A stretch of 47,228 nt of DNA, from assembly GCF_021043395.1 (NCBI RefSeq), contig NZ_JAJNKE010000026.1:12101-59328 (forward strand). The letters are read 5' to 3'. Shown piece by piece: positions 1 through 8,807 of this stretch. The notes under the pieces are model-generated. The model did not search any database. It was not told the DNA's origin and was given only the letters and a program-made list of their open reading frames with translations. Each line of letters starts with the position of its first letter. Position 1 is the stretch's first letter. Source of the DNA: Clostridium guangxiense. Its GTDB lineage: Bacteria > Bacillota > Clostridia > Clostridiales > Clostridiaceae. A program made the position numbers and the translations under genes.

Positions 1-44
1 AACCTCTTTGTTAGCAAATTCAAATAACTGAGAGTAAATACAAA

Positions 45-935
45 CTAAAGTATGCGGGGCTTGGCTGTAAGCCCATATTTTCTAATTTCTGAAGGTGTCA
101 TATTTGTATTCTTTTTAAAGATTCGACTAAAGTAATTTGCATCGTTAAATCCACAGCTTAAAGCTATTTCTGTCATATTAAGATTGCTTTCCTTTAAAAG
201 CACCTTAGCTTTTTTTATTCTAAGATTATTAATGTACTCAATTACGGTTTGCCCAGTAGATTCTTTAAAAAGTCTACAAAAATGATAAGTACTAATATGT
301 GATAAAGTGGCGAGTTCATCTAAGGTTATTTGTTTGGTATAGCTATTTTCTATATAATTTAAAGCTTCACTAAATTGTTTTAATTTAATTATTTTAGAGT
401 TAAGCTCCTTTGGCGTATAAATTCTTGCAATATAATTACGTAATAATAAAGCAATTAATTTAAATGTACAACCTTTTATGGAAAGTTCAAAGCCTATCTC
501 TTTTGAAAAATATTCTTTTATGATTTCATTAATATACTTCAAAAATTCAGTGTCATTTCTAATTAAATTTTCAAATAAAATCACATTGTTTGCGAGCGGC
601 GTCATAAACTTTATTTGGCAAGAGTCAATTTGATTGCTAAAAAGAAAAGATAAATCAATTCTAATTACATAGTATTTTAAATTAACACATGAATTCTCTA
701 TAGAGTGAAGCTCAGTACTGTTTATGATAACAATGTCATTTGCAAAAGCTTCTATTTTTTTGGAGCCACATCTAAGAAGCGCTTTTCCTTCAGTAAAATA
801 AAAAAATTGAATATGCTCATGCCAATGTGTCCTTAAATCTGTTCCTACGCTATAATGATTTTTTTCAAATATATCTACAAAAAAATTTTCATCAGGCATT
901 TTTTTATAAAAATAATTTTTATTACTTTTTTTCAT
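45..935 (-). CDS. AraC-family transcriptional regulator with cupin N-terminus
   Basis: This is a 296-residue AraC/XylS-type regulator. The first ~150 residues look like a cupin sensor domain, with a WHEHIQFFYFTEGKA stretch typical of AraC_binding domains. The last ~100 residues hold two helix-turn-helices, including YHFCRLFKESTG and the family signature around IALSCGFNDANYFSRIFKK. The length is normal for the family. The ATG start has an AAAGGAG-type ribosome binding site. It is divergent from the MFS exporter at 1115, so it probably controls that gene and itself through the dyads in the shared 179-bp gap. The ligand cannot be told from sequence. Confidence 0.93.
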   Translation of the reverse strand: MKKSNKNYFYKKMPDENFFVDIFEKNHYSVGTDLRTHWHEHIQFFYFTEGKALLRCGSKKIEAFANDIVIINSTELHSIENSCVNLKYYVIRIDLSFLFSNQIDSCQIKFMTPLANNVILFENLIRNDTEFLKYINEIIKEYFSKEIGFELSIKGCTFKLIALLLRNYIARIYTPKELNSKIIKLKQFSEALNYIENSYTKQITLDELATLSHISTYHFCRLFKESTGQTVIEYINNLRIKKAKVLLKESNLNMTEIALSCGFNDANYFSRIFKKNTNMTPSEIRKYGLTAKPRIL

Positions 936-966
936 GGATTTCTCCTTTTCTATAATATAGCAAAAT

Positions 967-1033
967 AATGCTAATATTAAGCAATATAATTAATGAAATA
1001 CAAGCACTATATTGCTAATATAATAATAGCAAT
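967..1033. promoter_or_regulatory. Two related dyads between AraC gene and MFS gene
   Basis: Two imperfect inverted repeats of similar sequence lie here. One is AATGCTAATATTAAGCAAT at 967-985. The other runs 1011-1033, with arms ATTGCTA and TAGCAAT. Both have an ATTGCT/AGCAAT core in the divergent promoter region, so they are candidate operators for the AraC protein. The region is very AT-rich, so some symmetry is expected by chance. Confidence 0.4.
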
Positions 1034-1114
1034 TATAGCCTAATATATCAATAATATGCTAAATGTATAAGTTGGGTTTTATCTTAATAATCCTTTAGAG
1101 AGGGGAGTTTAATA

Positions 1115-2524
1115 ATGATTTTGGCAGAAAAAAATAAGGAGCATAGCAAGTGGATTATTTTGTTTGTAGTAGTATTAATGTCTTTTATGTCTTGTGTTGA
1201 CAGCAGTATTGTAAATGTAGCATTGCCTACAATGGCAAAAAAGCTTTCAGTAAATATGGCTCAAATAGAGTGGGTTGTCGCTAGTTATGTTATGATTATT
1301 TGCGCTAGTCTTTTGATATTTGGACGATTAGGGGATATAAAAGGGAAGTCGAGGATATTTAAAATTGGCACTATAATATTTACTTTTGCATCGCTTATGT
1401 GTGGACTTTCAAATTCCTTAATTATGCTTGTAATTTTTAGAGTAATTCAAGGAATAGGGGCAGGTGCGTATATGGCGAATAATCAAGGAATTATAACTCA
1501 AATTTTCCCACAAAAAGAAAGAGGAAAGGCTTTGGGAATTTTAGCATCAGGAGTTGCACTTGGGACTATGATAGGAGCTCCAGTGGGTGGACTTATTGTA
1601 GGGTTTTTAAGCTGGAACTATATATTTTTTGTAAATATACCTATAGGTATAATAGCTTTTGTGGCAGGATTGCAGGTGCTTCCAAAAGGCAAGAATATCG
1701 ATGAAAAACTTGATGTAAAGGGAGCTTTTTTATATTTTATAGCAATTATATTTTTATTTGGTTCTTTAATTGGTGAGCAGCAATTTGGGTATAAGAACCC
1801 CATGATTATAGTAAGCTTTGTTTTATCAATAATTTGTTTAATAATATTTGTTTTATCACAAAGAAAAATAGAACTTCCAATTTTACAGCTTGATATCTTT
1901 AAGAATAATCTGTTTTTGTTAAGTTTGTTTTGTGCACTTGTATCATTTGTATGTATAGCTTCTTCGATAATTATAATCCCTTTTTATTTACAGGATACAT
2001 TAAAAATGTCTTCTTCAACTGCAGGAATGTTTATGATTGTGCAGCCATTAATTATAGCTGTAATTTCACCAATTTCAGGTGATTTAGCAGATAAAATAGG
2101 ATCAGAACTGCTGGCCTTTATAGGGATTATATTTATGACGATTGGATTTCTATTTATGATATTTTTAAATGAGCATTCTCTTTTAATAGACGCAGCGTTT
2201 TGTATAGTTTTAATAGGTTTAGGACAGGGATTTTTTCAGCCAGCTAATAATTCCTTAATAATGTCGACAGTTCCTAAAAACAAGCTTGGTATAGCAGGAA
2301 GTATTAATTCATTGGTAAGAAATTTAGGACAAATGGTTGGAATAACTTTGTCTACAACCATTTTATATAATTTCATGAGCATCAAAATGGGACATAGAGT
2401 AGTGGATTATGTTTTCGGAAGGGATGATGTTTTTGTTTATGGGATGAGACATGTATATATTATTCTTGTGTTTGTGTGTGGCGTGGGTATAATAGCTACT
2501 ATTTTTAGAATGATAAAGGGATAG
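1115..2524 (+). CDS. MFS multidrug exporter, DHA2 (14-TM) type
   Basis: The 469-residue hydrophobic protein has the DHA2/EmrB-QacA pattern. TM1 carries the CVDSSIVNVALPTM motif of the family. Motif A, GRLGDIKGKSR, follows TM2, and a motif-C-like glycine-rich TM5 reads GVALGTMIGAPVGG. The length fits 14 membrane segments. It is expected in the cytoplasmic membrane as a proton-driven drug or metabolite exporter. The start follows a GGGGAG ribosome binding site. It is divergently paired with the AraC regulator, which suggests inducible efflux. The substrate is unknown. Confidence 0.92.
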   Translation: MILAEKNKEHSKWIILFVVVLMSFMSCVDSSIVNVALPTMAKKLSVNMAQIEWVVASYVMIICASLLIFGRLGDIKGKSRIFKIGTIIFTFASLMCGLSNSLIMLVIFRVIQGIGAGAYMANNQGIITQIFPQKERGKALGILASGVALGTMIGAPVGGLIVGFLSWNYIFFVNIPIGIIAFVAGLQVLPKGKNIDEKLDVKGAFLYFIAIIFLFGSLIGEQQFGYKNPMIIVSFVLSIICLIIFVLSQRKIELPILQLDIFKNNLFLLSLFCALVSFVCIASSIIIIPFYLQDTLKMSSSTAGMFMIVQPLIIAVISPISGDLADKIGSELLAFIGIIFMTIGFLFMIFLNEHSLLIDAAFCIVLIGLGQGFFQPANNSLIMSTVPKNKLGIAGSINSLVRNLGQMVGITLSTTILYNFMSIKMGHRVVDYVFGRDDVFVYGMRHVYIILVFVCGVGIIATIFRMIKG

Positions 2525-3469
2525 TATGGCCTGATGATGTTATTAATTATTACGGTATGAATACTTTACTTATCTTAGTTATTATTATATCCTTCACTCT
2601 ACTCCCTACTCTGATTTACAAATTCCAGTTTAACAGAATTAATTTGGCTTGCTTATGTAAAAAATTCCGTAAAAAGGATTATGAAAAAATATACATTAAG
2701 TATTTTTTGATGCAAATATAACAATAAAAAATGTGAATATAAATACATAGCTTTGATCAAACATTATTTTGCAAATTTACAGCATGGCAAATAAATTTTG
2801 TATATGGTCACAAATATGGACTTATAAATTCAAATAAAATTGGAGCATTTTATAAAAATTTATAATCATAAATATAAAATGTAAAATAACTTAAAATGTA
2901 TATTGCATAAATAAATATTTGTTGCAAATGCTGTCAACAAATATGATAGAATAAAAATAACAAAAAATTTATAATAATACCATAATTTATTAAGTAGTAT
3001 TTAATATATTCTAATAAGTTATGGTATTTATTTTACAATTTATAAAAAACTAATTCGGTATTTGTACAAATAACGTTATTAAATTGCTAAATTATAAATA
3101 ATTAGAGCTTGATATTTCATTATTTATAAAAAAAATGTAAAACGATAAGAGAAAGTCATTAAATATAGCTAATAAATGAATAATATTTTTAATTTTGAAT
3201 AAATGTGAATTAAAAGTATGACTTATTTCGATTTATAACCTAAAAAAAATCGAAAAAGTCATATATTTTAAGCATACAATATGCAATTATCAAAAAAAAC
3301 CAATAATTATTAAAAAATTTTAATTTAACTTAATTTGAAAAAGACTAAATACAAGAATAATATCAAATCGTATGATGAGGAAATAAATTTTTATATTATC
3401 AGAAACATATTTTTGTTATAATTGTTACTTTGATAATATGAAAAAATTGGAGTTAAGGGAGGAATTTTT
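2525..3469. other. 945-bp AT-rich intergenic region with two hairpins
   Basis: I see no convincing gene here. It contains a long hairpin at about 2977-3028 (ATACCATAATTTATTA pairing with TAATAAGTTATGGTAT) and a second at about 3217-3263 (ATGACTTATTTCGATTT against AAATCGAAAAAGTCAT). At 2589-2632 there is a degenerate sequence resembling the right end of repeat family A. The rest is plain AT-rich DNA, presumably including the promoter of the PucR gene. Confidence 0.6.
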
Positions 3470-4615
3470 ATGGCTATAACTGTAAAAGAAGCCTTAAGCC
3501 TTGATATATTGCAAGGCTTTGAGGTTATTGCTGGTAGAAAAGGTCTTTCGAATAAAATAAATCATGTAGCGGTTTGGGATTATGAAACGCCTAAACTAAT
3601 AGAGGAAAATTTTAGTCCAGAAGACTTTGCATTAACTACACTAGTTGCAATAAGAGACAGGATCGATGAATTATATGGAGCTGTTGAAATGATGATTAAA
3701 GTAGGAATAAGCTGTTTAGCGATTAAGAATATTTATTTTGATCATATTCCTGATGAAGTAATTGACCTTGCTGATAAAAATAATTTTCCTATTATGACAT
3801 TTAAAGATACGTTTACTGAAGATGTAATTGTAATCGTTAATAAAGCTATTGATGAGAAGAAGGAATATGAAAATCTAGCACTAAAAATAGACGATATTTT
3901 GTATAAAAATTTAAATGAAATAAGCATAAAAAAAATTGCTCATAAGATAAATATAAATTTTAAAGAGCAAAACATAGTAGCGTTTTGCAAGAAGAAGAAC
4001 AACAAATTAGTAGGCATAAAAAGCTTTTCTGATAAGGAAATGGAGGAAGCTTGTAGTAAGGTTATACCGTATAAAGATGGATATATTCTCATTAATACCT
4101 TTGAAGATGCAAAACAAAACGATATTGATAAAATTATTTTGAGAAGACTTAAATGGTGGGGATTTAGTGAAAAGGAGTATGTTATAGGAATTAGCAGTTT
4201 GTATGAAAATTTGGGTAGTTTGAGTAAGGCCATACAGGAAAGCTTGTATGCTTTTAAATATTCAATTATATACAAAAAGCAAATTTCGTTTTTTAGTGAA
4301 ATTGGCATAAATAAAATGATTATTCCAATTTTGGATAATCCATGGGTAATGAAATATTACAAGGAAATGATAGAACCATTAATTGATTATGATAAAAATC
4401 ACGAAACAGAATTATTAAAAACTGCTGTAAAGTATGTTGAGAATAATGGAGATATGAAAGCTACTGGAGAAGAATTATTTCAGCATAGCAACACTATAAG
4501 ATATAGAATAGAACGAGTAAATAAAATATTAAATGAAAATTGTAAAACCAAACACTTTTATGAAGAACTAGCTGTAGCCATTAGAATATACAATTTGATA
4601 AAGATATCTTTGTAA
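3470..4615 (+). CDS. PucR-family transcriptional regulator
   Basis: This is a 381-residue regulator with the PucR layout. The N-terminal PucR/purine-catabolism domain (about residues 1-125) begins ITVKEALSLDILQGFEVIAG. A middle GGDEF-like CdaR region follows. The C-terminal HTH_30 helix-turn-helix reads TGEELFQHSNTIRYRIERV, at about residues 328-350. A ribosome binding site (GGGAGG) precedes the ATG. It lies directly upstream of, and in the same direction as, the ornithine decarboxylase and antiporter genes. PucR/CdaR proteins often control adjacent catabolic genes, so it is the best candidate regulator for them. The effector is unknown; purine control should not be assumed. Confidence 0.9.
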   Translation: MAITVKEALSLDILQGFEVIAGRKGLSNKINHVAVWDYETPKLIEENFSPEDFALTTLVAIRDRIDELYGAVEMMIKVGISCLAIKNIYFDHIPDEVIDLADKNNFPIMTFKDTFTEDVIVIVNKAIDEKKEYENLALKIDDILYKNLNEISIKKIAHKININFKEQNIVAFCKKKNNKLVGIKSFSDKEMEEACSKVIPYKDGYILINTFEDAKQNDIDKIILRRLKWWGFSEKEYVIGISSLYENLGSLSKAIQESLYAFKYSIIYKKQISFFSEIGINKMIIPILDNPWVMKYYKEMIEPLIDYDKNHETELLKTAVKYVENNGDMKATGEELFQHSNTIRYRIERVNKILNENCKTKHFYEELAVAIRIYNLIKISL

Positions 4616-4946
4616 ATTTTATAAAAGCATGCGTTTTGCAATTTAAATTATTACAAATCCGAAGTATCCTCCTAAGGTGTATTATATGCATGTAAGAAAA
4701 CAATAAATAAATGCGAAAACTAATTTCAACTGAAAAATACAAATTTAAATAAAATTAGACGGCGATTGACAAGCACTGCTTTGATTACTGTCGTTAATAA
4801 AATGATTAACATAGTGACCCCCTGATTCATTTATACATTCTTTGTGTAAAAATAAGTATATTATAGGCATATTTGGATTAGAATGAATTTATTTCATTGG
4901 AAAGAGGTTTTCGAATTTATTTGAAATCTCAAAGGAGGACAAAATT
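4616..4946. other. Intergenic leader of the ornithine decarboxylase gene
   Basis: This 331-bp gap has no gene I can support. It holds a weak, wobble-rich hairpin at about 4757-4796 and an A/T-rich promoter-like stretch near 4850-4870. I could not match it to a known riboswitch class or see a short arginine/ornithine-rich leader peptide like E. coli speFL. Confidence 0.4.
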
Positions 4947-7109
4947 ATGAAACATTTAAAAATTGCTTGTACTGAAGAATCTAAAGAATATTTTTCAACT
5001 GATAGAAACTTAGTTTTAGCTGAAAACACAGATTATACAGATGTATCAGCAGTTGTATTAACTGATTCTGATATAGACTTAATTAACAATGTACATAATA
5101 CAAAGTTTGGTATTCCTGTATTTGTCATTCTAAAAGATAAAGAAAAACTTGATGGTGAACTTCTTAAGAAAGTTTATCATGTAATGGACGGAAACAAATT
5201 TGATGAAAAACTTTACTCAAGGGAAATTGAGACTGCTGCAAACCAATATGAGGAAAAGGTATTGCCACCTTTTTTCAAAACATTAAGCAATTATGTCGAA
5301 AAGGGAAATATACAATTTGATTGTCCTGGACATCAAGGCGGTCAATATTTCCGTAAACATCCTGCAGGTAGATTTTTTTATGATTTTTATGGAGAAAATG
5401 TATTCAGATCAGATATTTGTAATGCGGATGTTGAATTAGGAGATTTGCTTATTCATGAAGGCCCAGCTATGGATGCTGAAAAACATGCTGCTAAAGTATA
5501 CAATGCTGATAAAACTTATTTTGTAATGAATGGAACTAGTATTTCTAACTGTGTAGTTACAAATGCCGTAGTTGCACCAGGAGATTTAGTTTTATTCGAT
5601 AGAAACAATCACAAATCCGTATACAATTCAGCTTTAGTTCAATCTGGTGGACGACCTGTATATTTAGAAACCGCACGTAATCCATTTGGTTTTATTGGTG
5701 GTATTGATGCACACTGCTTCGATGAAGAATACTTAAGAAAATTAGCAGCAAAAGTTGATCCAGAAAGAGCTAAGTCACAAAGACCATTTAGATTGGCTGT
5801 AATCCAGCTTGGAACTTATGATGGAACTATCTATAACGCTAGACAAGTAGTTGATAAAATTGGACACCTTTGTGACTATATCCTGTTTGATTCAGCATGG
5901 GTTGGATATGAGCAGTTTATACCTATGATGAGAGATTGCTCTCCATTATTATTAGATTTAAATGAGGACGATCCCGGAATATTTGTAACTCAATCCGTTC
6001 ACAAACAACAGGCAGGATTCTCACAAACATCTCAAATTCATAAAAAAGACAGGCATATCAAGGGTCAAAAACGTTATGTAGATCATAAAAGATTTAACAA
6101 TGCATATATGTTACATGCTTCTACTAGTCCATTTTATCCACTATTCTCAGCACTTGATGTTAATGCGAGAATACAGGAAGGTGAAGCTGGTAAGCGTTTA
6201 TGGTCAGACTGTGTAAAACTAGGAATTGAAGCTAGAAAATTAGTTCTAAAAAATTGCACATTATTTAAACCATTTATCCCACCAGTTGTAGGTGGAAAGA
6301 AGTGGGAAGATCATGATACAGAAGAAATTGCAAATAATATTGAATTCTTCAAGTTTTATCCAGGACAAAAATGGCATTCATTTGAAGGATATGCTGAAAA
6401 TCAATACTTTGTTGATCCTAATAAATTCATGTTAACAACACCAGGAATTAATGCTGAAACTGGCGAATACGAAGATTTTGGTATCCCAGCTACCATTCTT
6501 GCAAATTATTTAAGAGAGCATGGAGTTATACCAGAAAAGAATGATTTGAATTCCATATTATTCCTATTAACACCAGCAGAAACTTTGACAAAGATGAGTA
6601 ACCTTGTATCACTATTGGTTAAATTTGAACACCTTGTAAAAGAGGATGCACCATTAAGTGAAGTACTACCAAACCTTTACAATAAAAATGGAAATCGTTA
6701 TAGCGGATACACAATTAGAACGTTATGCCAGGAAATGCATGATTTCTATAAGAAAAGCGATGCAAAAACATATCAAAAGAAATTATTTAGAGCAGCTTCA
6801 TTCCCAGAGCAAGCAATTACCCCTCAAGAGGCTAACTGGGAATTAGTAAGAAACAATGCTAAATTAGTTAGGCTAGAAAATATTGTGGGTGAAGTTGCAT
6901 TAGAGGGTGCACTTCCATATCCACCAGGAGTTTTCTGTGTTGTTCCAGGAGAAAAGTGGAATGAAGTAGCACAAAAATATTTCTTGATATTAAAGGACGG
7001 AATAAATCAGTTCCCAGGATTCGCTCCGGAAATTCAAGGAGTGTACTTGAAAGAAGAAAATGGCGTTATTAATGCCTATGGATACGTGTTAGATAAGAAA
7101 ACTAAGTAA
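4947..7109 (+). CDS. speF: Ornithine decarboxylase, inducible fold-I type
   Basis: The 720-residue PLP enzyme belongs to the bacterial Orn/Lys/Arg decarboxylase family and has the length of E. coli SpeF/SpeC. It has an N-terminal wing domain (about 1-105), then the aminotransferase-like PLP domain with CPGHQGG near residue 126, and the PLP lysine in the SVHKQQAGFSQ motif (K353). A C-terminal decarboxylase domain follows. It should convert ornithine to putrescine plus CO2 in the cytoplasm, consuming a proton. Ornithine over lysine or arginine is inferred from overall resemblance to SpeF/SpeC and the adjacent PotE-like carrier. The start follows AAAGGAGG. Confidence 0.88.
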   Translation: MKHLKIACTEESKEYFSTDRNLVLAENTDYTDVSAVVLTDSDIDLINNVHNTKFGIPVFVILKDKEKLDGELLKKVYHVMDGNKFDEKLYSREIETAANQYEEKVLPPFFKTLSNYVEKGNIQFDCPGHQGGQYFRKHPAGRFFYDFYGENVFRSDICNADVELGDLLIHEGPAMDAEKHAAKVYNADKTYFVMNGTSISNCVVTNAVVAPGDLVLFDRNNHKSVYNSALVQSGGRPVYLETARNPFGFIGGIDAHCFDEEYLRKLAAKVDPERAKSQRPFRLAVIQLGTYDGTIYNARQVVDKIGHLCDYILFDSAWVGYEQFIPMMRDCSPLLLDLNEDDPGIFVTQSVHKQQAGFSQTSQIHKKDRHIKGQKRYVDHKRFNNAYMLHASTSPFYPLFSALDVNARIQEGEAGKRLWSDCVKLGIEARKLVLKNCTLFKPFIPPVVGGKKWEDHDTEEIANNIEFFKFYPGQKWHSFEGYAENQYFVDPNKFMLTTPGINAETGEYEDFGIPATILANYLREHGVIPEKNDLNSILFLLTPAETLTKMSNLVSLLVKFEHLVKEDAPLSEVLPNLYNKNGNRYSGYTIRTLCQEMHDFYKKSDAKTYQKKLFRAASFPEQAITPQEANWELVRNNAKLVRLENIVGEVALEGALPYPPGVFCVVPGEKWNEVAQKYFLILKDGINQFPGFAPEIQGVYLKEENGVINAYGYVLDKKTK

Positions 7110-7131
7110 CATAAATTTTGTAGTCTGTACA

Positions 7132-7180
7132 TGGATAAACTTGGAATTTATAATTTTAAGGTTCCAAGTTGTTCATCTAT
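7132..7180. repeat. Hairpin between decarboxylase and antiporter; family A terminus-like
   Basis: ACTTGGAA and TTCCAAGT arms form a stable hairpin with a ~15-nt loop and no U-run. Read on the minus strand, the stretch matches the outer ~50 bp of repeat family A (AACTTGGAA, then TTAAAAT, then CCAAGTTTATCC). It is therefore probably a solo end of that element lodged in the operon. It could stabilise or uncouple the speF-potE message. Confidence 0.5.
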
Positions 7181-7238
7181 ATGCAAGTGTTGGATTTGTA
7201 AATAAATTAATAAACGTTATAGGGGGAGGAAATGAATT

Positions 7239-8573
7239 ATGGAAAAAACCAAGAATAAGATGAGCGTTCTTCAATTAACTATCTTAACTGCTATAAACAT
7301 GATGGGTTCTGGAATAATAATGCTTCCTAGTAAATTAGCTCAAGTTGGAACAATGTCAATTCTTTCATGGTTAGTTACAGCAGTTGGATCAATGGCGTTA
7401 GCTTATGCTTTTGCTCAGTGCGGTATGTTTAGTAGAAACGCTGGCGGTATGGGTGGATATGCAGAGTATTCTTATGGAAAAGCAGGAAGCTTTATGTGTA
7501 ACTACACGTATGGTTTATCGCTTGTAATAGCCAATGCAGCAATAGCAATTTCTGCTGTAGGTTATGCAGCTGTGCTTCTAGGAATAACACTTTCACCACT
7601 TCAAGTAGCATTATGTACAATTTTTACTTTATGGTTGGCTACAGTACTTAACTTTGGAGGAGCAAGTATAACAGGTAAAATTGGATCAGTTACTGTATGG
7701 GGTGTAATTGCGCCTGTATTAGTAATGTGTACTATAGGATGGTTCTGGTTTAGTGGTAAGCAATATGCAAGTGCATGGAACCCTAATCATTTTTCATTTT
7801 TTAATGGTATTGGAAAATCAATAGCAATAACTTTATGGGCATTTTTAGGTCTTGAATCAGCTTCTGCAAACATGGATTCAGTTGATAATCCTAAGAAGAA
7901 TGTTCCTATTGCATGTTTAGGAGGAACTATAGGTGCCGCACTTATATATATTATTTCAACAAATGTTATAGCTGGTATAGTTCCAAATTCAGCATTATTA
8001 AAATCTGATGCACCTTTTGGATTAGCATTCGCTTCTATGTTTGGACCTATTGCAGGAAAAATAGTTATTGCACTTATGGTTATGTCATGCTTTGGTTCTT
8101 TACTTGGATGGCAATTCACTATAGCACATGTATTTAGAAGTTCTGCAGTTGAAGGATATTTCCCTAAAATATTTAATAAAGTTACAAAAACAGGTACTCC
8201 AATTGTTGCAATGGTAATTATTACTTGTGCGCAAACTTTACTTTCATTAATGACAATTAGCCCAAGCCTTAGTAAACAATTTGACGTACTAGTTAACTTG
8301 GCCGTAGTTACGAATATTATTCCATACTTGTTATCTATGAGTTCATTAAATGTACTACAAAAAGCAGAGGGAGTGCCAGAGGGGAAAATCAAGACAACTA
8401 ACATTATTGCTTTAGTGGCTTCAATATACAGTTTATATGCTCTTTATGGTTGTGGTCTTGAAGCAATGACATATGGTGCTATAGCTACTTTTGCTGGATG
8501 GACATTATATGGATTTGTTTCACATAGATTTGATTTAAAGAAAAATGAGAGTAATTGTAATACAAATAACTAG
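7239..8573 (+). CDS. potE: PotE-like ornithine/putrescine antiporter
   Basis: This 444-residue APC-superfamily transporter has about 12 membrane segments. The N-terminal consensus NMMGSGIIMLPSKLAQVG is characteristic of basic amino acid/polyamine antiporters such as PotE and CadB. Inner-membrane exchange of ornithine for putrescine would complete a proton-consuming cycle with the decarboxylase 130 bp upstream. The start is supported by a GGGGGAGG ribosome binding site. Arginine/agmatine or lysine/cadaverine exchange are alternatives, but the neighbour favours ornithine. Confidence 0.88.
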   Translation: MEKTKNKMSVLQLTILTAINMMGSGIIMLPSKLAQVGTMSILSWLVTAVGSMALAYAFAQCGMFSRNAGGMGGYAEYSYGKAGSFMCNYTYGLSLVIANAAIAISAVGYAAVLLGITLSPLQVALCTIFTLWLATVLNFGGASITGKIGSVTVWGVIAPVLVMCTIGWFWFSGKQYASAWNPNHFSFFNGIGKSIAITLWAFLGLESASANMDSVDNPKKNVPIACLGGTIGAALIYIISTNVIAGIVPNSALLKSDAPFGLAFASMFGPIAGKIVIALMVMSCFGSLLGWQFTIAHVFRSSAVEGYFPKIFNKVTKTGTPIVAMVIITCAQTLLSLMTISPSLSKQFDVLVNLAVVTNIIPYLLSMSSLNVLQKAEGVPEGKIKTTNIIALVASIYSLYALYGCGLEAMTYGAIATFAGWTLYGFVSHRFDLKKNESNCNTNN

Positions 8574-8686
8574 TATTTATATAAGCATCTTATAATAATT
8601 TAGTTAGAATTCCTTTTGATGAATAGATAGTTGAAATTTTTTTATTGAGTTATTAAGCTCAACCATACGCGTTACCTAATAAAACT

Positions 8687-8722
8687 AAAAGCAGACATAA
8701 ATTCGTGTCTGCTTTTGTTTTT
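8687..8722. terminator. Bidirectional intrinsic terminator
   Basis: The stem AAAAGCAGACA/TGTCTGCTTTT has a short loop. It is followed by T-rich sequence on the plus strand and preceded by A-rich sequence, so it can end both the potE and the convergent alr transcripts. Confidence 0.85.
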
Positions 8723-8807
8723 AACTGAGAACTAAACAAATATTACTTGCATAGTTTTGGTACTTGCATTCTTAAGCTTTTAGTTAGTACATTTATAATA
8801 AAATAGG

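Noticed and set aside
4616-4946. A riboswitch or speFL-like leader upstream of ornithine decarboxylase
   Set aside because: I found only a weak wobble-rich hairpin and no leader peptide with a convincing ribosome binding site.
7787-8404. A 205-codon open frame antisense to the PotE-like gene
   Set aside because: The plus-strand transporter is unmistakable. The antisense translation has no recognisable domain and lacks a ribosome binding site, so it is a shadow of the real gene.
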